Shown piece by piece: positions 54,826 to 63,763 of a DNA stretch of 64,000 nucleotides (positions within the stretch are counted from its first letter, which is position 1; every line of letters begins with the position of its first letter). The notes beneath the pieces are model-generated. The model did not search any database. It worked only from the letters and a program-made list of their open reading frames with translations, and was not told where the DNA came from. Origin of the DNA: CAVXYG01 sp963766005 (lineage in GTDB: Bacteria; Actinomycetota; Actinomycetes; S36-B12; GCA-2699445); assembly GCA_963766005.1 (NCBI GenBank), contig CAVXYG010000009.1:92209-156208 (forward strand), written 5' to 3'. A program made the translations under genes and the position numbers.

Positions 54826-54921
54826 ACCTCGACGGGGAGGCAATCGTCACCTGCTTGGCCATGGGACTCCGATCTCGACACCAAGCCGCGCCCGGGTGCA
54901 ACGGGTCACCTGTCAAGAGCA
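54826..54921 (-). pseudogene. Duplicated 5' fragment of the HTH gene at 56522-57091
   Basis: Shares CAGGACACCTCGACG, TTGGCCATGGGACTCCG and GTCACCTGTCAAG with 57047-57150 in the same order and spacing. It covers the HTH gene's promoter region, ATG and about 20 codons, then stops. Lies on the other side of the HNH gene. The rest of the 323-base gap holds the SOS box and nothing else recognised. Confidence 0.6.
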
Positions 54922-54994
54922 CGCCGACCGGACGGCGATGGACCCGGACCAGTAGGTCATCGGGTGTCGCTCCCGGACCTGTGTCGCCCCTTCG

Positions 54995-55012
54995 TGCGAA
55001 CATATGTACGAA
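54995..55012. promoter_or_regulatory. LexA (SOS) box
   Basis: CGAACATATGTACG at 54997-55010 matches the actinobacterial SOS box CGAAC-N4-GTTCG with one mismatch, and extends as an imperfect palindrome. It is 18 bases before the GTG of the HNH gene. Mycobacterial 13E12 family genes are known to carry such boxes. Confidence 0.7.
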
Positions 55013-55028
55013 CAAGGGGGGAGTTCCT

Positions 55029-56439
55029 GTGCGTCTGGTCACCGTTGCCCCGCTGCCGGGGGAGTCCGTGCTCGAGATCCTCGGGGTCGAGTGGTTCCGC
55101 GAGTGGTGGGAAGCTCACCGGCCGGGCTGGGTGGATCCGTCGTGGTGGTCGATGCCGCTGCGCGAGGAGGTGGCCGCGGTGCTACGGCTGCCCTCGGGGC
55201 CCGGCCTGCTGGCGGCGATCCAGGCGCTGGATTCCGGGACCTGCGCCGCCCGGCACGGTGATGAGGGGATGCCGGGCGACCCGGCGCCGGGGTCCGCGCC
55301 CGGCTTCCCGTGCGGTTGCCAGTTGGTGCTGGTGGCGGCTTGGCGGGCGGTGTCGGACTGGACGGCGGTCCGGTCGGCCGAGGTGCTGACCGACGCCGTC
55401 GCCGCCGAGCCCGTCGTGATCCCGCGCGACGGCGACCGGCGGCCGGGGATCACCGACCCGGCGCGGGAGGAGGTGGCGGTGGCAATCCGGCTGGTGCCCG
55501 GCTCGACCGCGGCGCAGATGCGCAAGGCGCGCGCGCTGGTGGCGTTCCCCGAGGCGGCCGCGCTGGCCCGCGAGGGCATCCTGCCGCTGCGCGACGGTGG
55601 AGGGGGTCTGCCACTCGGCTGCCCGGCTGTCCGCGCAGGATGCCGATCGGGTCATCGAGCGGTGGTGCGCGCGCGTCCGGGACCGGGCCCGGGGCCGCCG
55701 CCCGATGAACAGTGTCGGCGCGACCCGGGCGGCCAACCGGTTGATCCTGGCGGCGCCGAGCTACCGCGAGGTCCGCGACCAGGCCCGCAAGGGCCGCCGG
55801 GTCGAACTGTGGACCAGCGACGATGGGACGACCACGCTGGCCGCGGTGCTGCGGGAGGAGGACGCCCAGCGCGTGTTCCGGCGGCTCTCCGCGATCGCCC
55901 GCGGCCTGGACGACCCGGAGGACTGCCGCGGCATGGATGCCAAGCGGGCCGATGTCCTGGTGGACCTGCTGCTCGGCTCGATGCTGTCGGAGGCCACCGG
56001 GGTGGAGGTGAACGTGACCATCCCGGTGGCCTCGCTGCTGGGTCTGGCCGATGGGCTCGGCGAGGTGCCGGGCATGGGTCCGATCCCGGCGGATGTGGCC
56101 CGCGGGCTGGCGGCCGATGCGCGGTGGCGGGCCTGGCTCACCGACGCGGCCGGCACCGTGGTCGCCACCTCGGCCACGACCTACCGCCCCGGGGCGGCGC
56201 TGGCGCGCCTGGTCCGCGCCAGACACCCGGAATGTCGGATGCCGGGCTGCCGCAGATCCGCCGAGGCCTGCGATCTCGATCACGCCGTCCCCCACCCGGC
56301 CGGGGAGACCTCGCTGGACAACCTCGGCCCGCTGTGCCGCCGGCACCACGTGATGAAGACCCACTACGGCTGGGACCTCGATGCTGCGGCCGACAGGTGG
56401 CGATCACCCGCCGGTGCGGAGGTACCGATCGCGGCCTGA
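55029..56439 (+). CDS. DUF222/13E12-family HNH endonuclease, one frame break
   Basis: About 469 residues after repair. The DUF222 domain (about 90-330) includes AMRKARALVAFPEAAALAREG, then RLILAAPSYREVRDQARKG and DAQRVFRRLSAIARGL. The C-terminal HNH nuclease is at about 395-450 (CRMPGCRRSAEACDLDHAVP, NLGPLCRRHHVMK). One extra G in the GGAGGGGG run near 55602 joins the frames. GTG at 55029 follows GGGGGGAG. Function in these repeats is not settled; DNA cleavage and spread within genomes have been suggested. The SOS box predicts DNA-damage induction. Confidence 0.85.
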
Positions 56440-56521
56440 GCGTGCTCCAACTGACCCGGCTGCGGCAACTCGGTGGGAGCCGTTGTTGACCCAACCCCCG
56501 GCCGTCACCGGACGCTCCGCG

Positions 56522-57091
56522 TCAGTGGTCGAGCGGGTGCCCCGCGGGCCAGGTGCCAGGCTTGGTCGGCGGCTGGGCGCCGGCGGGGGCCGAGGAGTCG
56601 ACGCCGCCGCCGCGACGGTACTGCAGCAGCATGGCGTTGATGATGATCGCCTCGTCCGCGGTCGGCCAGTGCTCCTCATCGGCACGGTCCTTGCGGTGCT
56701 CGCGCAGCCACTCGTTCACCTCGGCCCAGCGCCACACCCGCGCCGAGGCGCAGGTGCCGACCGGGGAGGGGAAGCCATTCGAAGGCTGGACGAACTGGGC
56801 GACGGCCTGTCGGCTGATCCCGAGCCTGCCGGCAATGTCGGAGGCCGCCACGAGGTCGTCGTCGAGGCGCAGGGGGATGAGGTCGGGGGCGTGGTCGGCG
56901 AGCAGGTCCAGCAGTCGATGCGCAGCTTGTGGAGCCACCGCAGCCTCGAGATAGCACGTGAGCAGGAGTCGGCCGCCCGCCAGGTCGAGGCGGCAGTCGA
57001 TGTGCTCGGCCAGCCGATCGATCGTGCCATCTTGGACATGCTCCGGGCAGGACACCTCGACGATCAGGCCGATCGTGGGCTGGCTGGCCAT
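56522..57091 (-). CDS. HTH (excisionase/MerR-like) DNA-binding protein
   Basis: 189 residues. An N-terminal alpha/beta part (about 1-75, TIGLIVEVSCPEHVQD) is followed by a winged helix region, LVAASDIAGRLGISRQAVAQF and ARVWRWAEVNEWLREHR, typical of excisionase/MerR-type recognition domains. A Gly/Pro tail ends it. Upstream, TTGACA (57141-57146, minus strand) is a good -35. Its promoter-start region is duplicated at 54826-54921 across the HNH gene. Possibly a regulator of that element. Confidence 0.75.
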   Translation of the reverse strand: MASQPTIGLIVEVSCPEHVQDGTIDRLAEHIDCRLDLAGGRLLLTCYLEAAVAPQAAHRLLDLLADHAPDLIPLRLDDDLVAASDIAGRLGISRQAVAQFVQPSNGFPSPVGTCASARVWRWAEVNEWLREHRKDRADEEHWPTADEAIIINAMLLQYRRGGGVDSSAPAGAQPPTKPGTWPAGHPLDH

Positions 57092-57263
57092 GGGACTCCG
57101 TTCTTGGGCGCGCTCTTGAACGCGGACTCAACTTGTCACCTGTCAAGGATGCCCACAGGTCTGTCAGTCTGTCGATCCTCGTGGCGCCCGGCCCCTCGGA
57201 TCGTCGGCGTCCAGTGGATGCCGGGTCATCTTGCGTGCGATATCCCGCGCGGCTCGGCCGGGA

Positions 57264-58146
57264 TTACGAACGGTTCCGCCGACGGGCATCCAGCAGCAGC
57301 CGGCATCGCAAACCAGCGCCGCCTTGTGACCGCTTCGCACCATCGCCCACACATCCGGCTGCAGTGCCTTCTGCCGTTTGATCGCGCACTGCGTCCTGAT
57401 CCGCTACCGCTCGGGCCACCAGAGGATCGGTCGAGGGTGTCACCCTGACCAGGGGGTCCGGCGGAGCGCTCGTCGGCGAGGGGGAATCGACCGGGGCGAC
57501 TGTGGCGCCAGGTTCGTCTGCCAGCGGCGTTCCTCGGTCCCACGCCACCAGGGCGGTGACGATGATCGCGACAGCGACAACGACCGCTCCTGCTCCGAGC
57601 AGGACCGATCGAAGCCCGGCTGAAGGTGTGGGTGCAGAGTCGGAGGAGGGCTCGCGGGACGGCTCGGCTGCCCGCGTCTGGGCCGCACGGGCCCGTCGCC
57701 CGGCTTCGGCTCGGGCGGCCGCCTCCGCCTGGCGGGCGCGCCGCTGCCTGTCGGCTTCGGTTCGGGCGTGCTGATCGGCCATTTCCTGGAGGAGGTCCGC
57801 AAGCGTCGGCCCCGCGTGCGCTGACCGCCTCGCCTTCCGCTCGGCCTCGTCCCGCCGAGCCCGGTCAGCGGCCTGCTGCTGACGCTGCCGGCCGGCGTCG
57901 TACTCCCTACGCCGTGCGGGTGTCCCGAGGATCTCGTACGCCTCGTTCCACCGGCTGGACACCTCGCGCGGTAGCGACTCGGCCAGCCTTGGGGATCGCG
58001 CTCGGCACCGCGATGGTGGTGTCGCTCGGCCCTGTCGACACGTCCACCCGCTGGTACCGGGCATTGCCGAGCAGGTCGTCGCTGATCTGACGCGGATCGC
58101 ACTCCGGGTCGGGCAGATCCTGCTGCACGCACCGTGACTCCGCCAT
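57264..58146 (-). CDS. J-like membrane protein 2, one frame break
   Basis: About 293 residues. The start MAESRCVQQDLPDPECDPRQ is in one frame. After one extra base near 57977 come SLPREVSSRWNEAYEILG and TPARRREYDAG, which resemble the last two helices of a J domain. The first helices and HPD are not recognisable. A long Arg/Ala/Glu helix (about 85-165) and one membrane helix (about 186-207, LLGAGAVVVAVAIIVTALVAW) follow, then an external Pro/Asp tail. Similar in plan to the protein at 29731-31329. Function unknown. Confidence 0.55.
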
Positions 58147-58174
58147 CGCCGCCGCACTCGGAGGCCGCCGCCGG

Positions 58175-59698
58175 CTACCCGGCCAGGCTGTCGAGGTATC
58201 GGCCCGCGCCGTATGCGGCCCGCATCCCGGACTGCAGCGCCGTGGTCTCCCCGAACCCGCCCGTCCAGGCTCCCGCCTGGAACAGGTTCGGCACCGGAGT
58301 CGTGGGCCCGAGCTGGCTCATGATGTCGGCCACGGTGTGGTCGTACCCTGCCCATGATCCGCCCGGGTTGAGCGTGTAGCGCTGGTTGGTGACCGGGGTG
58401 GCGACCTCGCGCAGCACGACGGCGGAGGCGAGCCCGGGGATCGCTTCGTCCGCTGCCGCGACGAGCGCATCGCCAATCCGCTCCTTGACCGCGCCCGGCG
58501 ATTCGGCCGCTCCAGGGGCGGTCCCCCACGCGTCGGCGTACTCCATCGAGGCGGCGCCCATGACCGCGACCACTGCGCCGCCCTGCGGTGCGCAGCCCGG
58601 ATCGACCGAGGTGTAGTTCGTGACGACCAGGCCGCCGCGCCGCCAGTCCCCGGCCAGGGACGCGGCCAGGGCTGCGTCGGTGTCGTAGTCCCCGACCAGG
58701 AAGACCTCGTGCGGTAGCCCCGCCTCGCCGAGCACGTCGGCATCCAGGCCCAGGTACACACCCACGTTGGAGATCGCCGTGTCCGGATCGGTCACCCGTT
58801 CGACGAAGTCCTCGGGCAGCACGCCGGCCCCCAGCAGATCCGGGAGCAGCGGGGCTGCGGCGTTGCTGATCACCGAGCGGCACTCCACGGTCCGCCCCGA
58901 CTCGGTGGCCACCGCGACCGCGAGCCCGTCCTCGCTGCGGATCGCGGCGACGGTCTCCCCGTACTCGATGCGCCCGCCCGATGCGGTCAGCAGATCGGCT
59001 AGGGCGTTCGGGATGGCGGCGGCCCCGCCCTTCGGGTACCAGCCGCCGGATGTGCCGTAGCGGCCCGCCAGGTTCATGCCCAGTGCCGCCGACAGCCGCG
59101 AGGGCGGGGTCGCGGTGTACATCCACAGGATCGTGAGCAGCGACGCCAACCGCGGGTCGGTGATGTGCGCTGCCGTGGCCTCCTGCCAGGTCTGGCCGAT
59201 CTGGCGGGTCATCGTGGGGTAGTCCTGCGCCATCGACTCCGGGTGCATCTGCTTGGCCCGGAGGTCGCGCTGGAACCGCTCGAAGTCGACGACCTGGGCG
59301 CGGGCGTCGTCCAGCCAGGCGCGGATCCCGCTGCGCTCGCCGGGGAAGAGCTCTTCCAGGAGCGCCTCGTAGTGGTGGAACTCGGCCGGCACGACGACGT
59401 CGCCGTCGGCGCTGCGTACCGCGTATAGGGGCTCGAGCCGGGTCAGCGACACCCGGTCGGCAATCCCGAGTTGGTGCAGCAGCGCATGCTCTCCCGAGCC
59501 CAGCGCATACCCGTCCAGCTCGTGCAGGCTCGCGTCGAACCGGAAGGGCGGCCGCTCGAAGACCACGGCATACCCGCCGGGCTGTTCGGCGTGCTCCAGC
59601 ACGAGCACCGACTTGCCCTGCCGTGCCAGGGTGACTGCAGCGCCCAGGCCGCCCAAACCGGCTCCGATGACGACGACGTCCACGGTTGACCCGGACAT
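58175..59698 (-). CDS. Phytoene desaturase/RetSat-like FAD oxidoreductase
   Basis: 507-residue flavoprotein of the CrtI/carotenoid isomerase/retinol saturase group. The FAD motif is VIGAGLGGLGAAVTLARQG (residue 11), then EHAEQPGGYAVVFE. FQAGAWTGGFGETTALQSGM closes the FAD site at the C-terminus. GGWYPKGGAAAIPNAL is the family's central block. Substrates are polyenes or other isoprenoids; there are no carotenoid genes beside it, so substrate is open. ATG at 59698 (MSGSTVDVV). Confidence 0.85.
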   Translation of the reverse strand: MSGSTVDVVVIGAGLGGLGAAVTLARQGKSVLVLEHAEQPGGYAVVFERPPFRFDASLHELDGYALGSGEHALLHQLGIADRVSLTRLEPLYAVRSADGDVVVPAEFHHYEALLEELFPGERSGIRAWLDDARAQVVDFERFQRDLRAKQMHPESMAQDYPTMTRQIGQTWQEATAAHITDPRLASLLTILWMYTATPPSRLSAALGMNLAGRYGTSGGWYPKGGAAAIPNALADLLTASGGRIEYGETVAAIRSEDGLAVAVATESGRTVECRSVISNAAAPLLPDLLGAGVLPEDFVERVTDPDTAISNVGVYLGLDADVLGEAGLPHEVFLVGDYDTDAALAASLAGDWRRGGLVVTNYTSVDPGCAPQGGAVVAVMGAASMEYADAWGTAPGAAESPGAVKERIGDALVAAADEAIPGLASAVVLREVATPVTNQRYTLNPGGSWAGYDHTVADIMSQLGPTTPVPNLFQAGAWTGGFGETTALQSGMRAAYGAGRYLDSLAG

Positions 59699-59810
59699 GG
59701 TGCCTCCTCACCGCGCCCGGCAGGCGGGTCGATCCAGCCGGAATCGCCGGGTGCTCGATGGCACCGAGCCTATGGGCGCGGGCTGCCCGCAGGCAGGGGC
59801 CTACGGCCCG

Positions 59811-60441
59811 GGTAGGGCGCGACCAGGAAGCAAGAGGAACGCCCCCACGGCGCGGGGATCTGCGGGCCATGCTCACCCGGTACCTGCGGCGGGTCCTGCT
59901 GGGCCTGGATCAGCGCAAGGTGACGGCGAAGGTAACCCGGGCGCTGCGGGTGTTGCAGTCGTTCAGCGCCACCACCGCAGACGGGACCACGGTCAGCATC
60001 GACATCGATGCCCTGGCCGGCGTGGCCGACTCCGGGGACCTCGCCGAGGATGTCACCGACCTGCTGCTGGCGGCGGGCGAGGCGCTGGCCGACCGGTCCG
60101 GCGGCCTGCTGCTGTGCGTGGACGAGGTGCAGTACCTGACCGCGGATGAGCTCGGCGCACTCATCGCGGCGATACACCGCACGGCGCAGCGGGACCTGCC
60201 GGTGGTGCTGGTGGGTGCCGGGCTGCCCCAGCTGCCCGCCCTGGCCGGGCAAGCGAAGCCCTCTGCCGAGCGGCTGTTCGAGTTCCCGGTGTCGGGTCGC
60301 GGTCGGCGCCGATGAGCACTGCCGGCCGATTCGACCGGCTCACCCGGCAGGACGCAGGACTACCTGCGGGCGCTGGCCGCCCACGGCGACACGGCGTTCA
60401 CCGCGCCCATGTTCGACGCGTTCCTGCTGCGGAGGGGATGA
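59811..60441 (+). pseudogene. Remnant of an AAA-family ATP-binding protein
   Basis: A middle piece reads YLRRVLLGLDQRKVTAKVTR, DSGDLAEDVTDLLLAAGEAL, LLLCVDEVQYL (Walker B) and HRTAQRDLPVVLVGAGLPQL (sensor 1), as in actinomycete AAA/Orc-like ATPases. There is no Walker A part. After FEFPV the frame breaks, and a terminal piece, DYLRALAAHGDTAFTAPMF to a TGA, is found at about 60353-60441. Internal deletion plus truncation; non-functional. Confidence 0.7.
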
Positions 60442-60642
60442 CCGGGCCCTGCCGCCACTGCGGACCGGTCGGCCGGACGGGGTTGCCGGTTGGCGGACAC
60501 CTGCCGGAGCGGAGGCGTCGATGGCGGCCTGACGGGGCACGTGCTCACGCCTGCTGATCGCGTAGCGGATCAGCGGATCGCCGCCTAGCGTCAGGGAGCG
60601 GCGAGCGACAGGGCGGGCCACCCCGGGCGCAGACGGGTCGAT

Positions 60643-61392
60643 CTAGAAGCTGCCACTGCCGCCACGAGTGCCGCCACCCCCGCCGCCGCCCCCGCCGGAC
60701 GAACCACCGTGGCTGGGCCAGGTGTCATGGTCGGAGGTCCCGCCGCCAGTGTTCGGTGCGAAGAAGGGGAGCCCTCGGCGCATCCGCCGGATCCCGTTGC
60801 CGACGACGCCGACGCCGATGCCGACCGCCGACAGCACGATCAGGATCGTCGCCGGATCGGAACCGTCTGTATCCTGCGCGGGCGCCGCATCGGATCCACC
60901 TGCGATCAGCAGGCCGATGGCTTCGGTGATGTCGATGACGGCGCGTGCGGGGTTCTCCGCCATGGACGGTTCGCCCGCCCGCGCGGCGGCGGCCAGTGCG
61001 GCGTCGTCGAGGACGAAGTCGTGGGCCACGATGTACCCGTACTGCCGGTCGGAGACGGCCACGGCGAGCAGGAAGTCCTCATCCCCCAGTCGCGTGGCGT
61101 CGAAGGCGTCCTCCGCCCACTGCTGGGGCTGCACGCCGTCGAAGGTGTCGACGAACACCACCCACATGCGCACTGCGTGGTCGGCCGCCAACCGGTCGAA
61201 GGCGGTCCGGATCTCCGCGACGTCGCCCTCGACGGCCCCGGCCCGATCGTCGATCTGATCGGTCAGGGCGAAGGGCCCGACCGCAGCGGCCGGCGCCGCG
61301 ACCACCAGACCGAGCACGAGCGCGGCAAGACCTGCCCTCACCCTGGCCCCAATGGCGCAACCGCGTGACCCGCCCGCCCATGATCCGCGCAT
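60643..61392 (-). CDS. TPM-domain membrane protein with Gly-rich tail
   Basis: 249 residues. A signal peptide or anchor (about 15-37, AGLAALVLGLVVAAPAAAVG) precedes a TPM domain at about 40-155 (DQIDDRAGAVEGDVAEIRTAF, VRMWVVFVDTFDG, DFLLAVAVSDRQYGYIV). A membrane helix is at about 180-200, and the C-terminus is GGSSGGGGGG-type, ending GSGSF. TPM proteins are linked to photosystem repair and membrane quality control; the bacterial role is unclear. ATG at 61392 (MRGSWAGG). Confidence 0.85.
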   Translation of the reverse strand: MRGSWAGGSRGCAIGARVRAGLAALVLGLVVAAPAAAVGPFALTDQIDDRAGAVEGDVAEIRTAFDRLAADHAVRMWVVFVDTFDGVQPQQWAEDAFDATRLGDEDFLLAVAVSDRQYGYIVAHDFVLDDAALAAAARAGEPSMAENPARAVIDITEAIGLLIAGGSDAAPAQDTDGSDPATILIVLSAVGIGVGVVGNGIRRMRRGLPFFAPNTGGGTSDHDTWPSHGGSSGGGGGGGGGTRGGSGSF

Positions 61393-61515
61393 GATGAACA
61401 CCCCCTCGACTCCAACGTCGGCGCGGTCCCCCACCCGCAGCCAGAGTCCTTCGTCCCGCAGCCCCCGGCACGAATGGCCGCGACGGCGGTGACGATCGGC
61501 GGATGGGGATGCAGC

Positions 61516-61845
61516 TCAGGCGAAGGCGAACTCCCGCGTCTGCGCGTGGACGCAGGCCTCGAGCAGTTCGGCCCAGGCATCGCGGTGCAGCGCGGCGACG
61601 GTGTCGACAAGCATGCCGAACTGCGTCGCCAGGTCGACGTCCACGCACTCAGGGCCGGATCCGGGGGAGAAGTCCAGCCTCGCGATCTGCTGGCGGTCGA
61701 AGACGTCGCCGATCGTGGTCTCGGACAGCACGACCCGGACCGGTTCCTCGTCCACGCCGAGGTTGCCCAGCACGCGATGGAACGCGTGGTCCCGCAAGCA
61801 TCGGACGTAGGCCTCCGATGCTCGATGCAGGGTCTCGCTGGTCAG
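61516..61845 (-). CDS. Hypothetical protein, possible CTG start
   Basis: 109 residues of good coding sequence (SETLHRASEAYVRCLRDHAF, VVLSETTIGDVFDRQQIA, GMLVDTVAALHRDAW). No usual start exists before its first conserved-looking part. A CTG at 61845 overlaps the preceding TGA and has GGGGAGGG four bases upstream, which would allow coupled initiation. Alternatively it is the second half of one gene with the small ORF upstream, joined by a two-base insertion or one-base deletion. Family unknown; a DUF1877/Imm-like small cytosolic protein is only a guess. Confidence 0.5.
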   Translation of the reverse strand: MTSETLHRASEAYVRCLRDHAFHRVLGNLGVDEEPVRVVLSETTIGDVFDRQQIARLDFSPGSGPECVDVDLATQFGMLVDTVAALHRDAWAELLEACVHAQTREFAFA

Positions 61846-61952
61846 GGTGCCCTCCCCTCGGCGGCTTCCTTCATCAGGGCGTAGCACTCGTCGTAGCGGT
61901 CGCGGAGAAGGTCGGCTCTCGCCAGCGCCTCGGCAGGCAAGGAGCAGATCAC
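61842..61952 (-). CDS. 36-residue ORF, N-terminal half or coupled leader
   Basis: Reads ICSLPAEALARADLLRDRYD then ECYALMKEAAEGRAP, an amphipathic helix pair with good codon bias. GTG at 61952 abuts GGAGGAAG; a TTG at 61940 would have better spacing. Its stop overlaps the next ORF. It is either a small coupled protein or the start of a frame-broken single gene. Confidence 0.45.
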   Translation of the reverse strand: MICSLPAEALARADLLRDRYDECYALMKEAAEGRAP

Positions 61953-62034
61953 CTTCCTCCGATCCGGTGCTCGACCGTCCTGACCGTCGCAGGGGTGCTG
62001 ATGCCCGTCCCGGCCCGCCCGCCATCATGTCCAC

Positions 62035-63265
62035 ATGAGCCGATTGGCCGATGAGGTCCTGCCCCTGATCCGGACCCGCGCGGATCTGTCCCGCTGGCGC
62101 GCGGCGAACGAGCACGGCGCGCAGATGCACGACGCGGTGACGCTGCTGCGCGAGGCGGCAGGGACCGAGGATCCGTTGGTGGTGCTCGACGTCACCGAGC
62201 GGGCCATCGCGTCGGCCCTGCGGGTGATCATGCGCGCCGACGACTCCAGCGGCATCATCGGCGACGCATGCCGCGACCTGCTGGACCTGCACCCGGGTGT
62301 CGCGGCCGCGGCCGCCGCGCCGTCCCGTCGGCTGGTCGACTGGATGATCCGCTTCCAGTTCGACAACCCGTGCGACTTCTTCACCATCGACCCCGTCGGG
62401 TACGCCCCCGCCCTGGGCGAGGCGGGGATGGCGGCCTACCGCCGACGGTTGGAGGAGCTGCGGGAACGGTTCGCGCCACGGCCCGCCGACGACGCGCGGT
62501 GGAGCGGCCCGCACGCCCACGAGTGGTTCACCCTGGACTTCAACGATCGGCGGCTGGCGGTCCTGGACCACGACATCGACGCGATCATCGCCACGCACGC
62601 CCGCGATCGGCGGGTGGCTGCGTGGCTGGAGGACACCGCCGAGGCGTTCGAGGAGATCGGCGAGGTCGACCTGGCCATCGACTGGGCGAGGCAGGCGGCA
62701 GCGTTCGACCGCGGCCACCAGTCGAAGAAGGCCGCGTCCCGCTGGTGCCGGCTGCTCGCCGAGCACCGGCCCGACGAGGTGGTCCCCGCCCGCTGGTGGG
62801 TGTTCGAGCGCTGGCCGACGTCGGGCACGGCCGCGGAACTGTACCGGGCCTGCGGCGCACAGTGGCCGGACTATCGGGAGGCGGTCCAGGCCGCGCTGCG
62901 CGCCCACCCGCGCGACGCGGTGCTGTTTGCGCTGAACACGCTGCAGGAGCCGGACCTGGCGTGGACCCTCGCCCACGAACTGGACCTGCACGACGACCGC
63001 ACCTGGCTGGAGCTGGCGAAGGCCTACGAGCGGGTCGATCCGCTCGCCGTGCTGCCGGTCCTGACCCGGCTCGTCGAGCATGAGCTGGTCGCGACCGGGG
63101 CCGAGCACTACCGGGTCGCCGCGCGATCACCTGGTCAGGATGCGCCGCATCGCCGCGGGGACCGAGCACGCCGAGCCGGTGGATGCGCTGATCGCACAGC
63201 TGCGCGAGGACCACCGGCGCAGGCCACGGCTGCGGCAGGAGTTCGACCGGGCCGGCCTGCCGTAG
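62035..63265 (+). CDS. Helical-repeat protein (DUF6880-like), one frame break
   Basis: About 409 residues after repair. It begins MSRLADEVLPLIRTRADLSR and is helical throughout, with a Trp-rich centre (WSGPHAHEWFTLDF, RWWVFERWPTSG) and TPR-like pairs (DTAEAFEEIGEVDLAIDWARQAA, split across residues). One extra base near 63120 moves the end into frame 2, giving DHLVRMRRIAAGTEHAEPVD and a stop at 63265. It resembles the helical C-terminal proteins labelled DUF6880 or SWIM-associated in actinomycetes; low certainty. Cytosolic, role unknown. Confidence 0.6.
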
Positions 63266-63361
63266 GACGCTGCGTGCGGCGCGCCGGGGTCTGCGTGCGC
63301 CGGGCCGGTGGTCGACGGCCCCGCAGGCGTCGCATCGACGGGAAGCGGCGGGCCTCGACGG

Positions 63362-63763
63362 TCACACTGCTGGGACGTGGACCCCGGCGGTGCGGGCTGC
63401 TCGAGCCAGGTCGGCATCGGCGGTTGCCAGCGGGCATCCCAGGCGCATCGCCAGCTCCAGGTACGCGGCGTCGTAGGCGGACAGGCCGGTATCGAGGGCT
63501 GTGGTGGCAACGGCGAGCAGGGTGGGCGGCGGGTGCAGGGAGATGCCGAGGCCGGTGACGAGTCCGGCGGCGTAGTGGGCCTCGGCGGTGGACAGTCGGC
63601 GCCGGCGCACCGCTGCAGCCAGGGCGTTGGCGACCTCGTACTGCAGCAGGTCGGGTGCCGCCAGCGCGGCCGTGGTGAGCGGCTCGACCCAACCCGGGGG
63701 CACCGATTCATCGGGGAGCATGAGGCCCAGGACGACGGAAGCATCGACCACCATCGGATTCAC
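63362..63763 (-). CDS. PIN-domain toxin, VapC type
   Basis: 133-residue PIN-domain ribonuclease. Acidic active-site residues appear as VVDASVVLGLM (residue 7), LLQYEVANALAAAV (Glu, about 42), DTGLSAYDAAYLELA (Asp, about 97) and LATADADLARAA (about 115). GTG at 63763 overlaps the antitoxin stop as GTGA, the usual antitoxin-first order. It would cut tRNA or rRNA when free. Confidence 0.85.
   Translation of the reverse strand: MNPMVVDASVVLGLMLPDESVPPGWVEPLTTAALAAPDLLQYEVANALAAAVRRRRLSTAEAHYAAGLVTGLGISLHPPPTLLAVATTALDTGLSAYDAAYLELAMRLGCPLATADADLARAARTAGVHVPAV

Noticed and set aside
55029..56439. Group II intron or restriction enzyme for the HNH gene
   Set aside because: There is no reverse transcriptase or methyltransferase; the DUF222 plus HNH order is that of the 13E12 family.
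59811..60441. Functional AAA ATPase
   Set aside because: Walker A is missing and the part after sensor 1 is deleted and out of frame.
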